Shown: positions 27,859-37,000 of the stretch, in pieces
Position numbering within the stretch: the first letter of the stretch is position 1
Layout: each line of letters opens with the position of its first letter
NCBI GenBank assembly: GCA_025362395.1
Contig: JANYGK010000091.1
Coordinates: 45,079-109,078 of the forward strand
Direction of reading: 5' to 3'
From: Bacteroidota bacterium
Lineage (GTDB): Bacteria > Bacteroidota > Bacteroidia > B-17B0 > Aurantibacillaceae
Length of the DNA: 64,000 nucleotides
Position numbers and translations under genes: made by a program
Notes under the pieces: model-generated
Database searches by the model: none
The model's input: the letters and a program-made list of their open reading frames with translations, nothing else
Told to the model about the DNA's origin: nothing

Positions 27859-29811
27859 ATGGGTTCTCACCACCAAGGCCATTTAACAAAAGTTACCGCG
27901 GCCGGTTTATTAGTTACTCTCGGAATTATTTATGGCGATATAGGAACCTCACCGCTTTACGTAATGAAAGCTATTGTTGGAGAAGGCCCGATAAATGCCG
28001 GAGTTATTATTGGCGGTATGTCGTTAGTGTTTTGGACCCTTACCTTACAGACAACTATTAAGTACGTTATTTTTATGTTAAAGGCGGATAACAAAGGAGA
28101 AGGCGGTATTTTTGCTTTATTCGCGTTAATTAAAAAAGCAAAGCGTAAATGGCTTATCTTCCCTGCCATTATTGGCGGCTGCTGTATTTTAGGAGAAGGC
28201 ATTATTACACCGCCCATATCCGTTGCATCGGCGGTTGAAGGATTAAAATTAATTCCGCGCTTCAGCACCATTCATACAATTCCTATTGTAATAGCCATTC
28301 TTACTTTCCTGTTTTTTATACAGCAATTCGGCACCAAATTTATCGGTAAATTTTTTGGTCCTGTTATGTTGGTATGGTTTCTTACCCTTGGCACCATGGG
28401 GTTTATAGGCTTATCACATAATTTCACCGTGTTAAAAGCATTAAATCCGTATTACGGCTTGCATTTATTGTTTACGCATAAGGGTGCTTTCTGGTTATTG
28501 GGGGCGGTGTTTCTTTGCACAACAGGCGCGGAAGCGTTGTATTCGGACATGGGCCATTGCGGCCGGAAAAACATCCGCATCAGTTGGATCTTTGTAAAAA
28601 CAATGTTAGTGTTAAACTACATGGGTCAAACAGCATGGCTGGTTTCTATGGACGGAAAAATACTGAACGGCGATAACCCTTTTTACACTATTATGCCCTT
28701 ATGGTTTTTACCGGTGGGCATCGGTATTGCCACGGTTGCTGCTGTTGTTGCTTCACAGGCGTTAATAAGCGGGTCGTTTACCTTAATTAATGAGGCTATG
28801 CGTTTAAACTTTTGGCCTAAAGTAGAAATTAAATATCCTACCGACCTAAAGGGACAAATGTATATTCCTTCCATAAACTGGTTATTATACATAGGCTGTA
28901 TTTTTATTGTATGGTTCTTTAAAGAATCAAAAGAAATGGGGGCGGCTTACGGCTTAACTATTATTTTAGGAATGCTTATGTCCTCGCGCTTACTTGCTTT
29001 TTTTATGCGACTTAAAAAATACCCTAAATGGTTCCTCTATATGTTTATTGCAACCTATATTATTATAGAAGGCTCTTTTTTAATTGCCAACTTAGATAAA
29101 TTTACTAAAGGCGGGTATATCACTTTTATAATCGCCTTATTCCTAGCATCCGTTATGGCTTGTTGGTATATGGCAAAGGTTATCAGGCAGCGGTATACAG
29201 ACATTGTTCCTTTATCAAATTATAAACAGATGCTGGTTGATCTGAGCTCCGATCCTTCTATTCAAAAATATGCCACGCATTTAATTTATATGACAAGTGC
29301 TAATAATCCTACCACGATCGAATCGAAGGTGATTTATTCCATTTTACAGAAGCGTCCTAAAAAAGCCGATGTGTATTGGTTTGTACATGTGGATGTCGTG
29401 GATGAGCCATACCGCATGGATTATAAGGTAACGCAAATAGCCAGTGAAGATATTGTACGAATTGATTTTAGACTAGGATTTAGGGTTGCTCCAAAAATTA
29501 ATTTAATGTTCAGGCACGTGGTAGCCGATATGGTAAAGAACAAGGAAGTAGATATTACCAGTCGGTACGAATCCTTAAATAAAAACAATGTGATCGGCGA
29601 TTTTAAATTTGTGGTGTTGGAGAAATTTCTGTCTTATGAGAACGATTTGCCGTTTTTTGAAAAAATGATCTTAAATGTATACTTCTTACTGAAACGCTTC
29701 AGCTTAAGCGAGGCCAAGGCTTTCGGCTTAGACAGCAGCTCGGTTAAAATTGAGAAATTCCCGATGATTATAAGCAAACCGAAAGAAATCCATTTAAAAA
29801 GAATTGAATAA
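27859..29811 (+). CDS. kup: KUP/Trk-D-type potassium uptake protein
   Basis: Inner-membrane K+:H+ symporter of the KUP/HAK family. I choose MGSHHQGHLTKVTAAG at 27859, as relatives start just before the TAAGLLVTLGIIYGDIGTSPLYV core and an exact -7 element lies 23 bp upstream; an ATG at 27814 or 27679 in the same frame is possible but gives a Lys/Ile-rich leader unlike the family. About 12 membrane segments precede a cytoplasmic C-terminal domain of about 180 residues. The 650-residue length is normal. The stop overlaps the TTG start of the following lipoprotein gene by 8 bp, so expression of the two is probably coupled. Confidence 0.93.
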   Translation: MGSHHQGHLTKVTAAGLLVTLGIIYGDIGTSPLYVMKAIVGEGPINAGVIIGGMSLVFWTLTLQTTIKYVIFMLKADNKGEGGIFALFALIKKAKRKWLIFPAIIGGCCILGEGIITPPISVASAVEGLKLIPRFSTIHTIPIVIAILTFLFFIQQFGTKFIGKFFGPVMLVWFLTLGTMGFIGLSHNFTVLKALNPYYGLHLLFTHKGAFWLLGAVFLCTTGAEALYSDMGHCGRKNIRISWIFVKTMLVLNYMGQTAWLVSMDGKILNGDNPFYTIMPLWFLPVGIGIATVAAVVASQALISGSFTLINEAMRLNFWPKVEIKYPTDLKGQMYIPSINWLLYIGCIFIVWFFKESKEMGAAYGLTIILGMLMSSRLLAFFMRLKKYPKWFLYMFIATYIIIEGSFLIANLDKFTKGGYITFIIALFLASVMACWYMAKVIRQRYTDIVPLSNYKQMLVDLSSDPSIQKYATHLIYMTSANNPTTIESKVIYSILQKRPKKADVYWFVHVDVVDEPYRMDYKVTQIASEDIVRIDFRLGFRVAPKINLMFRHVVADMVKNKEVDITSRYESLNKNNVIGDFKFVVLEKFLSYENDLPFFEKMILNVYFLLKRFSLSEAKAFGLDSSSVKIEKFPMIISKPKEIHLKRIE

Positions 29812-30823
29812 ACTCCGTTTAATACGATTTGGATTTTTTATCTTTTTTGCCGGCTTTTTATCCTGCAACACATATAAATCCGAACCCTCTTTTTATTTCT
29901 GGAGAACGAATGCCGCTTTATCTTCTAAAGAAAAAGAAACCATCGCGCATCATAATATCCGTGTTCTATATGTGCGTTTTTTTGATGTGGACATTCCACC
30001 GGGGCTTCAAAAGCCACAACCGTTAGGCGTTATAGACAGCCTTGAGTTAATTCCAAACACTGTTTCTGTTATACCTGTAGTGTATATTACAAACCATACA
30101 TTTTTAAATTTAAAGAACCCGCAAGTAATTGAACTTGCCGCAAACGTTGTAAAAAAAGTAAAAGGTTTACAAAAAAATTATAAAGAGCTGCAAATAGATT
30201 GTGACTGGTCGGAGAAAACAAAAGAGGTTTATTTTGCTTTTTTAAGAGAAGTAAAAAAACTGTCCGGTAATACCGTATGGCTTACTGCTACCGTTCGTCT
30301 GCATCAAATTAAATACCCGGTACGAAGCGGCGTACCGCCTGTTAACGGAGGCATGCTGATGTTTTATAACATGGGTAATATTCATAATTTACAGGGGCCT
30401 AATTCTATTTTTGATGCCGGCATTGCTGCTAAATATACAAATTACATAAAAGATTATGCGTTACATTTAGATGTGGCTTTACCGATATTTAAATGGTGTA
30501 TTCTTTATCGAAACGAAAAAGTAATAGGCCTTATTACTAAGAACAGGTTGCCTCAAACGCATGACACCACTTATTTTTCCGCAGAAAAAAACAGTATTTT
30601 TAAAGTAAAGAAACCGCAACTGATAAACGGCGTGTATTATAAGACAAACGATATACTCAAATATGAAACTTTAAATGATGAAGAATTATTAAAAGCAGCT
30701 GAATTATTAAAGAAAAGTTTATCACCCGATAACAGGAGAATTGTACTGTATGACCTGGACGAATTAAATATAAATTATTATGAAACAGAAACCATCGAAA
30801 CCGTTTTTTCTACTTTTAATTAG
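29804..30823 (+). CDS. Uncharacterised lipoprotein, kup-linked, TTG start
   Basis: A 339-residue predicted lipoprotein of unknown function. The start codon is TTG: the reading frame has no ATG before the signal peptide NKLRLIRFGFFIFFAGFLSC, and this TTG overlaps the kup stop by 8 bp. Phrases IRVLYVRFFDVDI, VIPVVYITNHTFL, KELQIDCDWSEKT, TVWLTATVRLHQIKYP and GMLMFYNMGNIHN alternate strand and helix in the manner of a TIM barrel, with acidic residues in DCDW that could be catalytic; a glycosidase-like fold is my inference. I recall similar proteins in other Bacteroidota without assigned function. Its 3' end overlaps the next gene by 44 bp. Confidence 0.82.
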   Translation: MNKLRLIRFGFFIFFAGFLSCNTYKSEPSFYFWRTNAALSSKEKETIAHHNIRVLYVRFFDVDIPPGLQKPQPLGVIDSLELIPNTVSVIPVVYITNHTFLNLKNPQVIELAANVVKKVKGLQKNYKELQIDCDWSEKTKEVYFAFLREVKKLSGNTVWLTATVRLHQIKYPVRSGVPPVNGGMLMFYNMGNIHNLQGPNSIFDAGIAAKYTNYIKDYALHLDVALPIFKWCILYRNEKVIGLITKNRLPQTHDTTYFSAEKNSIFKVKKPQLINGVYYKTNDILKYETLNDEELLKAAELLKKSLSPDNRRIVLYDLDELNINYYETETIETVFSTFN

Positions 30824-32993
30824 CGGCATCCTGCTTACAACTATTACTGTATTAGCCTGCGGCGGAGGCGATTGGGACGAGGACGAAGGTTCCATGTTCA
30901 CTCCGCAAATTATTAACCAACCAAAATATACGCCTTTTTTCAGAACATTGGAAACCCCTTTCTATGACGGTTATGATGATGCCGGCGCTTCTGTTTTTAA
31001 AGTCACAAATACTAAAGAATGGATCTCTTTCTTGGGAAATCCTACTTCGGAAGAAGCTATTAATTATTGGTTATATGATGCATCTTTAAAACAGGTAGAC
31101 TCTATGATCATTGATCTTAAAGGCAAACCTTCGAACCTGAGCTTAGCTTCAAAAAAGTATACCTTAAAACCGGTGGCTGCTTCCGCAAAAGCTATTTCAT
31201 TTTTATATTATTTAGGCTTTGCCAAACGCAATGAAGATTTCGTTAATCCTGAAACTAACTCGTGGGATGATAAACCGGTGAAAGTTTCCAAAGAATCAAT
31301 CGTGAAACAGGTAGCCGGCGGATTAAATTTTTACACTAAAGCAAAAGAGCCTTTTTTAAAAGAACGTTACGCGTTTCAATTAGAGCGCCTTTATTTTTTT
31401 AATAAAGACTATGATAAAGCCATTTCATTTTTTAATGATAATGTGTCTGGTTTTAGTGCCAACAGCAGTATGCAATGGCGGGCATTAGGATATAAAGCCG
31501 CATCGCTTTATAAGCAGAAAAAGTATGTGGAATCAAATTACATTTATTCTATTATTTATGATGGCTATGAGCCGCTAAAAAAATCAGCCTATCTTTCTTT
31601 TCACCCTCTACAGGAAACGGAATGGGGACAATGCCTTGCCTTAACAAAATCAACACACGAAAAAGAAGTGTTATGGCAGTTGTCAGGCTTATATAAGGAT
31701 GATATTATTGCCATGAGGGAAATATTAAAATTAAACCCGGCGTCAGATCTCGTAGATCTTTTGTTAGTGAGGGCCGTAAACAGTGAAGAAAATTTAGTAA
31801 CCGAGGAAACTGACGACGAAAAAAAAGATCAGAGACACACTACCGACAAAAACCTGCTTGATTTTTTAAATGACATGTCTGAACAAACGGCCTCCTTAAA
31901 TCCTGTAATATGGCACTTATCGGCCGCTTATGTAAATTATATCAATAGTGATTTTACTGCAGGTGACAAACAAATGGCCCGCGCAGAAAAATATAAAAAC
32001 ACCAATGCTTTGAATAAATCGGAATACCATTTAATTAGCGCGCTTGGAAAAATAAGGCGTATGAAAAGCATTAACGAGTCTGCTGAAAAAGAATTAGTGC
32101 CTGACCTGGAAGTATTGTTCAGTAAGGAAACATCCGATATTCCCAATTTCAGAAGTTCGAATGCGAGAGAATGGATCCGGAAAAGCATTGCCGGTCTTTA
32201 TAACAAAAAAGGGGAAGTAGAAAAAACAGAATTGATTTATCCCGGAACAAACCAATATCAGTTTAATGATTTGGGAAATCTTAAAAAAATGATCGCCTAT
32301 TATGAAAAAACAACTCTTTCAGATTTTGAAAAATTACTTTTTAATTATGCCTTATTAAATAAAGCCGACTATACAGAGTTACTTGCCATTCGCTACGCAC
32401 AAGAGGACAGACTTGATGAGTCATTAGCTGCTTTTAAATCAGGCTCGGAACAGCCTGATGAATTACCGGGTAATCCTTTTACGATTCACATTAAGGATTG
32501 CCATGATTGCGATCATGAAGCTTCTCAAAAAGTAAAATATACAAAAAAAGCTTTTATTGAAAAACTAATAGAAATGAAGAAGGCAGCTATTGCAAAACCT
32601 GAGGAAGCATCACAAAATTATTTTTTAATTGCCAATGGCTTTTACAACATGACCTACTTTGGAAACGCGCGTATGTTTTATGATAACCGTGTAGATAATT
32701 CCATTTATACATACGATCATAAAACAGTACCGGAAGAAAACAGCGGCATGGCACTAAAGTATTACCTAATGGCATTGCAGGCTTCAACCAATATTGAGTT
32801 CAGGGCAAAATGTACCTTTATGGCTGCCAAGTGCGAACAAAATGATTTTTTTATGACCGTAAAGAAAGATTATAACGGTGATTTTAAATCCGGGATCTAT
32901 TTTATTTCCCTCAAAAAAGATTTTTCGGGTACAACATATTATTCAGAGATCATTAAAGAATGCGGCTATTTTAGAACCTACTTAGGAAAATAG
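30780..32993 (+). CDS. Large uncharacterised helical lipoprotein
   Basis: A 737-residue predicted lipoprotein. The signal peptide ends TITVLAC (Cys27), followed by an acidic Gly-rich start GGGDWDEDEG that I recognise as shared by uncharacterised Bacteroidota proteins. The rest is helix-rich with repeated two-helix patterns (YAFQLERLYFFNKDYDKAISFF, RALGYKAASLYKQKKYVESN, EYHLISALGKIRR) like TPR/SEL1 solenoids, suggesting a protein-binding scaffold on the periplasmic face of a membrane. The ATG lies inside the previous gene, 44 bp before its stop and in another frame, a strong sign of translational coupling. No enzyme motif seen. Confidence 0.85.
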   Translation: MKQKPSKPFFLLLISGILLTTITVLACGGGDWDEDEGSMFTPQIINQPKYTPFFRTLETPFYDGYDDAGASVFKVTNTKEWISFLGNPTSEEAINYWLYDASLKQVDSMIIDLKGKPSNLSLASKKYTLKPVAASAKAISFLYYLGFAKRNEDFVNPETNSWDDKPVKVSKESIVKQVAGGLNFYTKAKEPFLKERYAFQLERLYFFNKDYDKAISFFNDNVSGFSANSSMQWRALGYKAASLYKQKKYVESNYIYSIIYDGYEPLKKSAYLSFHPLQETEWGQCLALTKSTHEKEVLWQLSGLYKDDIIAMREILKLNPASDLVDLLLVRAVNSEENLVTEETDDEKKDQRHTTDKNLLDFLNDMSEQTASLNPVIWHLSAAYVNYINSDFTAGDKQMARAEKYKNTNALNKSEYHLISALGKIRRMKSINESAEKELVPDLEVLFSKETSDIPNFRSSNAREWIRKSIAGLYNKKGEVEKTELIYPGTNQYQFNDLGNLKKMIAYYEKTTLSDFEKLLFNYALLNKADYTELLAIRYAQEDRLDESLAAFKSGSEQPDELPGNPFTIHIKDCHDCDHEASQKVKYTKKAFIEKLIEMKKAAIAKPEEASQNYFLIANGFYNMTYFGNARMFYDNRVDNSIYTYDHKTVPEENSGMALKYYLMALQASTNIEFRAKCTFMAAKCEQNDFFMTVKKDYNGDFKSGIYFISLKKDFSGTTYYSEIIKECGYFRTYLGK

Positions 32994-33067
32994 GTTGAGG
33001 ATGCCAAAACCCGGTTTGAATGGTAATATAAATTTTTTAAATAGTGCGTAATACACAAAAATGGTTT

Positions 33068-33075
33068 TACATTTG
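33068..33075 (+). promoter_or_regulatory. Bacteroidota -7 element for the ABC ATPase/M1 fusion genes
   Basis: TACATTTG, an exact TAnnTTTG match, ends 15 bp before the ATG at 33091. It overlaps the alternative ATG region at 33061 and so favours the shorter start. Confidence 0.55.
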
Positions 33076-33090
33076 GTAAAACTATTTTTT

Positions 33091-33954
33091 ATGCAATTAA
33101 CTATTTCTAATGTTTCTAAAACTTATGCTAACGGCTTAAAGGCGCTGACAGATGTTAATTTAACCATTGCACCGGGCATGTTTGGTTTACTGGGACCTAA
33201 CGGGGCCGGCAAATCAACGCTAATGAGAACCATTGCCACACTACAGGATCCGGATACCGGAACTATTATGTTGGGCGATATTAATGTAGTAAACCAAAAA
33301 GAAGAGCTTAGAAAAGTGTTAGGTTATCTGCCGCAAGATTTCGGGTTTTATCCGAAAGTGAATGCGGAAGATATGCTGCACCACTTTGCTGTATTAAAAG
33401 GTATTAATAATAAAACGGAGCGTAAAGACATTTGCGACGCGTTGTTGAACCAAACAAATTTATTTGAAGCCCGTAAGCGTAATTTAAGTGACTACTCGGG
33501 TGGTATGCGCCAACGTTTTGGCATTGCCCAAGCTTTATTAGGGAGCCCGAAATTAATTATTGTCGATGAGCCTACCGCAGGCTTAGATCCCGCAGAGCGA
33601 AACCGTTTTCATAATATTTTAAGCGACCTTGGAGAAAACATTATTGTTATTTTATCGACGCACATTGTAGAGGATATTAAAAATTTATGTCCGCGTATGG
33701 TAATTATGAACCGCGGCCGGGTTTTGTTAGACGGTAAGCCAAGTGATACCATTGCGCAAATGAGAAATACGGTTTGGAAATTACTGATCGATAAAACGGA
33801 GTTAAACGCTTATAAAGAAAAATATAAAATTATTTCCGCGAAAGTGATAGAAGGCCGGGTGTTGATCCATGTGAAAAGTGATGTTGTGCCGGATGCTGCC
33901 TTTACAGTAGTAGAGCCTGATCTGGAGGATGTTTATTTTTCAAATATTCTTTAG
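33091..33954 (+). CDS. ABC transporter ATP-binding protein (ABC-2 type)
   Basis: ATPase partner of the following ABC-2/M1 fusion. From the chosen ATG (MQLTISNVSKTY) Walker A GPNGAGKST is at residues 35-43, then a Q-loop GYLPQDFG, signature YSGGMRQR, Walker B LIIVDEPTAGLDP and switch His in LSTHIVED. About 60 C-terminal residues follow, ending PDLEDVYF as in ABC-2 multidrug/natural-product exporter ATPases. The alternative ATG at 33061 would add ten hydrophobic residues that lie in the promoter. The permease starts 104 bp downstream. Confidence 0.92.
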   Translation: MQLTISNVSKTYANGLKALTDVNLTIAPGMFGLLGPNGAGKSTLMRTIATLQDPDTGTIMLGDINVVNQKEELRKVLGYLPQDFGFYPKVNAEDMLHHFAVLKGINNKTERKDICDALLNQTNLFEARKRNLSDYSGGMRQRFGIAQALLGSPKLIIVDEPTAGLDPAERNRFHNILSDLGENIIVILSTHIVEDIKNLCPRMVIMNRGRVLLDGKPSDTIAQMRNTVWKLLIDKTELNAYKEKYKIISAKVIEGRVLIHVKSDVVPDAAFTVVEPDLEDVYFSNIL

Positions 33955-33973
33955 ATCAATTTTTAACCACATA

Positions 33974-34012
33974 GAAACATAAGGGAACATAGGTTTTAGT
34001 GTTGTATGTTTC
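33974..34012. repeat. Short repeat and inverted repeat between ABC genes
   Basis: The spacer contains ACATAG-like iterations (CACATAGAAACATAAGGGAACATAGG) and a perfect 8-bp inverted repeat GAAACATA (33974-33981) / TATGTTTC (34005-34012) with a 23-base loop. Similar AACCACATAGAAACATA sequences occur, as I recall, between genes in other Bacteroidota. It may be a small dispersed repeat or an mRNA processing/attenuation hairpin within the operon. Confidence 0.45.
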
Positions 34013-34058
34013 CAGGCTCATAGTATAGTTGATAATTATTACATTTTAAATTAAATAT

Positions 34059-37000
34059 ATGTTTTTAGAAATTCTCAGGTTCGAATTAAAGTACGCGCTT
34101 AAAAAACCATCTACGTATGTGTTTTTCAGCATTTACTTTGCCTTTTATTTATTCCTGTCATTAGCTGCTTCGGGCGTTATTCCATTAGGTTCAAGCGACA
34201 GCAATACGTACTTGAACAGCGCCGTTGCCAATGCAAGCTTGTATTTAGCATTCAATCAAAATATTTTAGCGCTTATTCATAATATGATCATCATTGCTAT
34301 TATGGCTACTGCCATACAACGCGATTTTGAATATAATTCCCACTCTTTATTCTTTACAAAACCCATTACAAAAGCATCTTACTTTTTCGGAAGGTTTTTT
34401 GGAGTATTGCTCATAGCGTTGTTTGTATTCAGCGGCCAGTTCTTCGGTTTATTTTTAGGAAGCATTATAGGGCAGGGGCAATCAGTCATTGGGCCAATTC
34501 ATTTATTTAATTACATACAACCGTTCTTATACTTTGTAGTACCCAATACCTTATTATTCGGGACCATTTATTTTTCGCTTACTACATTTTTACGTAATAC
34601 TACCATTGCTTATTTATTTACCGTTATTTTCTTTCTATTTGATCTGGCCGCTAATTCAGTATTATCAGATATTGACTACCGGTCACTGGCAGCCATGCTC
34701 GACCCTTATGGTAGTAAAGCCTTAGGGAACGTAACACAATATTGGACTCCTTCCGAACAAAATGAGCGGTTACTATCATTAACCGATGTACTGTTATATA
34801 ATCGTTTGGCGTGGTTAGGTTTGGGCCTGTTGATCATGTGGTTCAGCTATGTGAAATTTAATTTCTCCCAGTTTTTAAATCCAACCAAATTATTTTCATT
34901 TCGTAAAAAAGAAGAGGGCTATTCTCCTCAAACCCCTGCCATACAACACATTTCAGAATTGCCTAAAGTAACGATCAGTTCAAGCGGAAAAGCGTTTTGG
35001 AATCAATTATTTTTTATTGCAAGTTTTGAATATAAGAGGATTATAAAAAGTTATTTCTTTATTATTATGATTGTGCTTGGTGCCGTGCTGGCATATATTA
35101 CCAGCAGTTTCAGCTCACTGATCTTCGGCACTGAAGTTTACCCGGTTACTTACAACATTGTAGGACAAACCGGCTCTATGTTCCAATTTATGCTGTCTAT
35201 TTTAATCATTTTTTATTCGGGCAATTTAGTATTTAATGAAAAGCAATTTAAGGTAGATGAACTGGTGGGTGCGTCACCTATAAAATCTTCCACATTAGTA
35301 ATCGGTAAATACCTTGGCTTACTTTATTCTGTGGCTTTAGGTTTATTAGGTGCCGTTATAACAGGTGTTATTATTCAATCTTTAAAAGGTTATTATAAAT
35401 TTGAATTGGATCAATATTTTGTAAGCCTTTACGGGCGCACGTTTGTAAGCTTAGCCTTAGTAGCGGCCTTATGCTTTGTGATCCAGTGCATGGTGAGCAA
35501 TAAATATATCGGCTTTGTTATTGCGTTTATTGTAGCGTTTCTGTCAAAAATTATTTTAAGCCGGCTTCAGTTAGATAACCCATTATATAATTTCAATTCA
35601 AGCGGCCCTATGCTGCCTTATAGTGATATGAACGGTTACGGACACACAACACCAATATTTTACTTATTTAAAGTATACTGGCTGGCAGTTGTTGTAATAT
35701 TATTTGTATTCTCTATTCGTTTCTATTTACGCGGAAAAGAAAAGGGATTAAAAGCACGCTTCAAATTTTCTAAGTTCGATTCACACAAGCAGTTCAGGTT
35801 AGCCGCCGTTATTGCAGGCCTAGTGTTTATTACGGTTGGCGGAACTATTTATTATAACATTAAAGTGGTTAATAAAATGTATTCCAATAAAGAGCTAGAA
35901 AAATTACAGGCAAATTTCGAAAAAACATACAGGCATTTTCAAAAAACATTGCAGCCCCGCGTTGTTTCAAGCTATGTGGAAGTTGAACTGTACCCCAATG
36001 AATTAGGAGCAAAATTTAAAGGATATTATTATTTAAAGAATAAACATGACCGAGCTATTGATACATTAATTATAAATTACAATACTAATGTAGATCTGAG
36101 ATCACTTACATTATCTGTTCCTCAAAAAGAAATTATTGATGATAAGGATTATTTTGTGAAGGTGTATAAATTGACTTCCCCTTTACAACCGGGCGATTCT
36201 GTTAAGATGAACTATGAGATCAGTTATTTTCAAAAAGGGTGGTTCAGTAATGATTCTAAAACAGATATTGTTTATAACGGCACATTTATTAATAACTCCT
36301 TACTTCCTTCTATCGGTTATAACGAAGGCTTTGAGCTTGGCGAAAATGATGCGCGACGTAAATATAATTTGCCTTATAAGCCCCGTATGGCTAACATTAA
36401 TGATACTGCTGCCTATGCCAATACTTATATCAGTAAGGATGCCGACTGGATAAACTTTGAATGTATTGTAAGCACAGTTCCCGATCAGATTGCCGTTGCA
36501 CCCGGCTATTTAATTAAAGAGTATACAAAAGATAACCGTCGCTATTTTCATTATAAAATGGACAGTCCCATCTTAAATTTTTACTCGTTTTTATCGGCCC
36601 GTTACGAGGTTAAAAAAGATAAATATCAAAATATTAATATTGAGATCTATTATCATAAAGGTCATGAATACAACCTGGATCGCATGATCAATTCTATTAA
36701 AAAATCGTTGGCTTATTATCAAAAATCCTTTAGTCCTTATCAACACAGGCAGGTGCGTATTTTAGAGTTTCCGCGCTACGCAAGCTTTGCACAGTCGTTT
36801 CCCAACACTATTCCTTATTCGGAAAGTATAGGCTTTATAGCGCATGTGGATGAAAAAGATCCGTTAAGCATTGATTATCCTTTTTATGTAACCGCACATG
36901 AGGTCGGGCATCAATGGTGGGCGCACCAAGTAATAGGTGCCGATGTACAGGGCTCAACGTTAATGAGCGAGTCAATGGCCGAATACAGCGCCATTATGGT

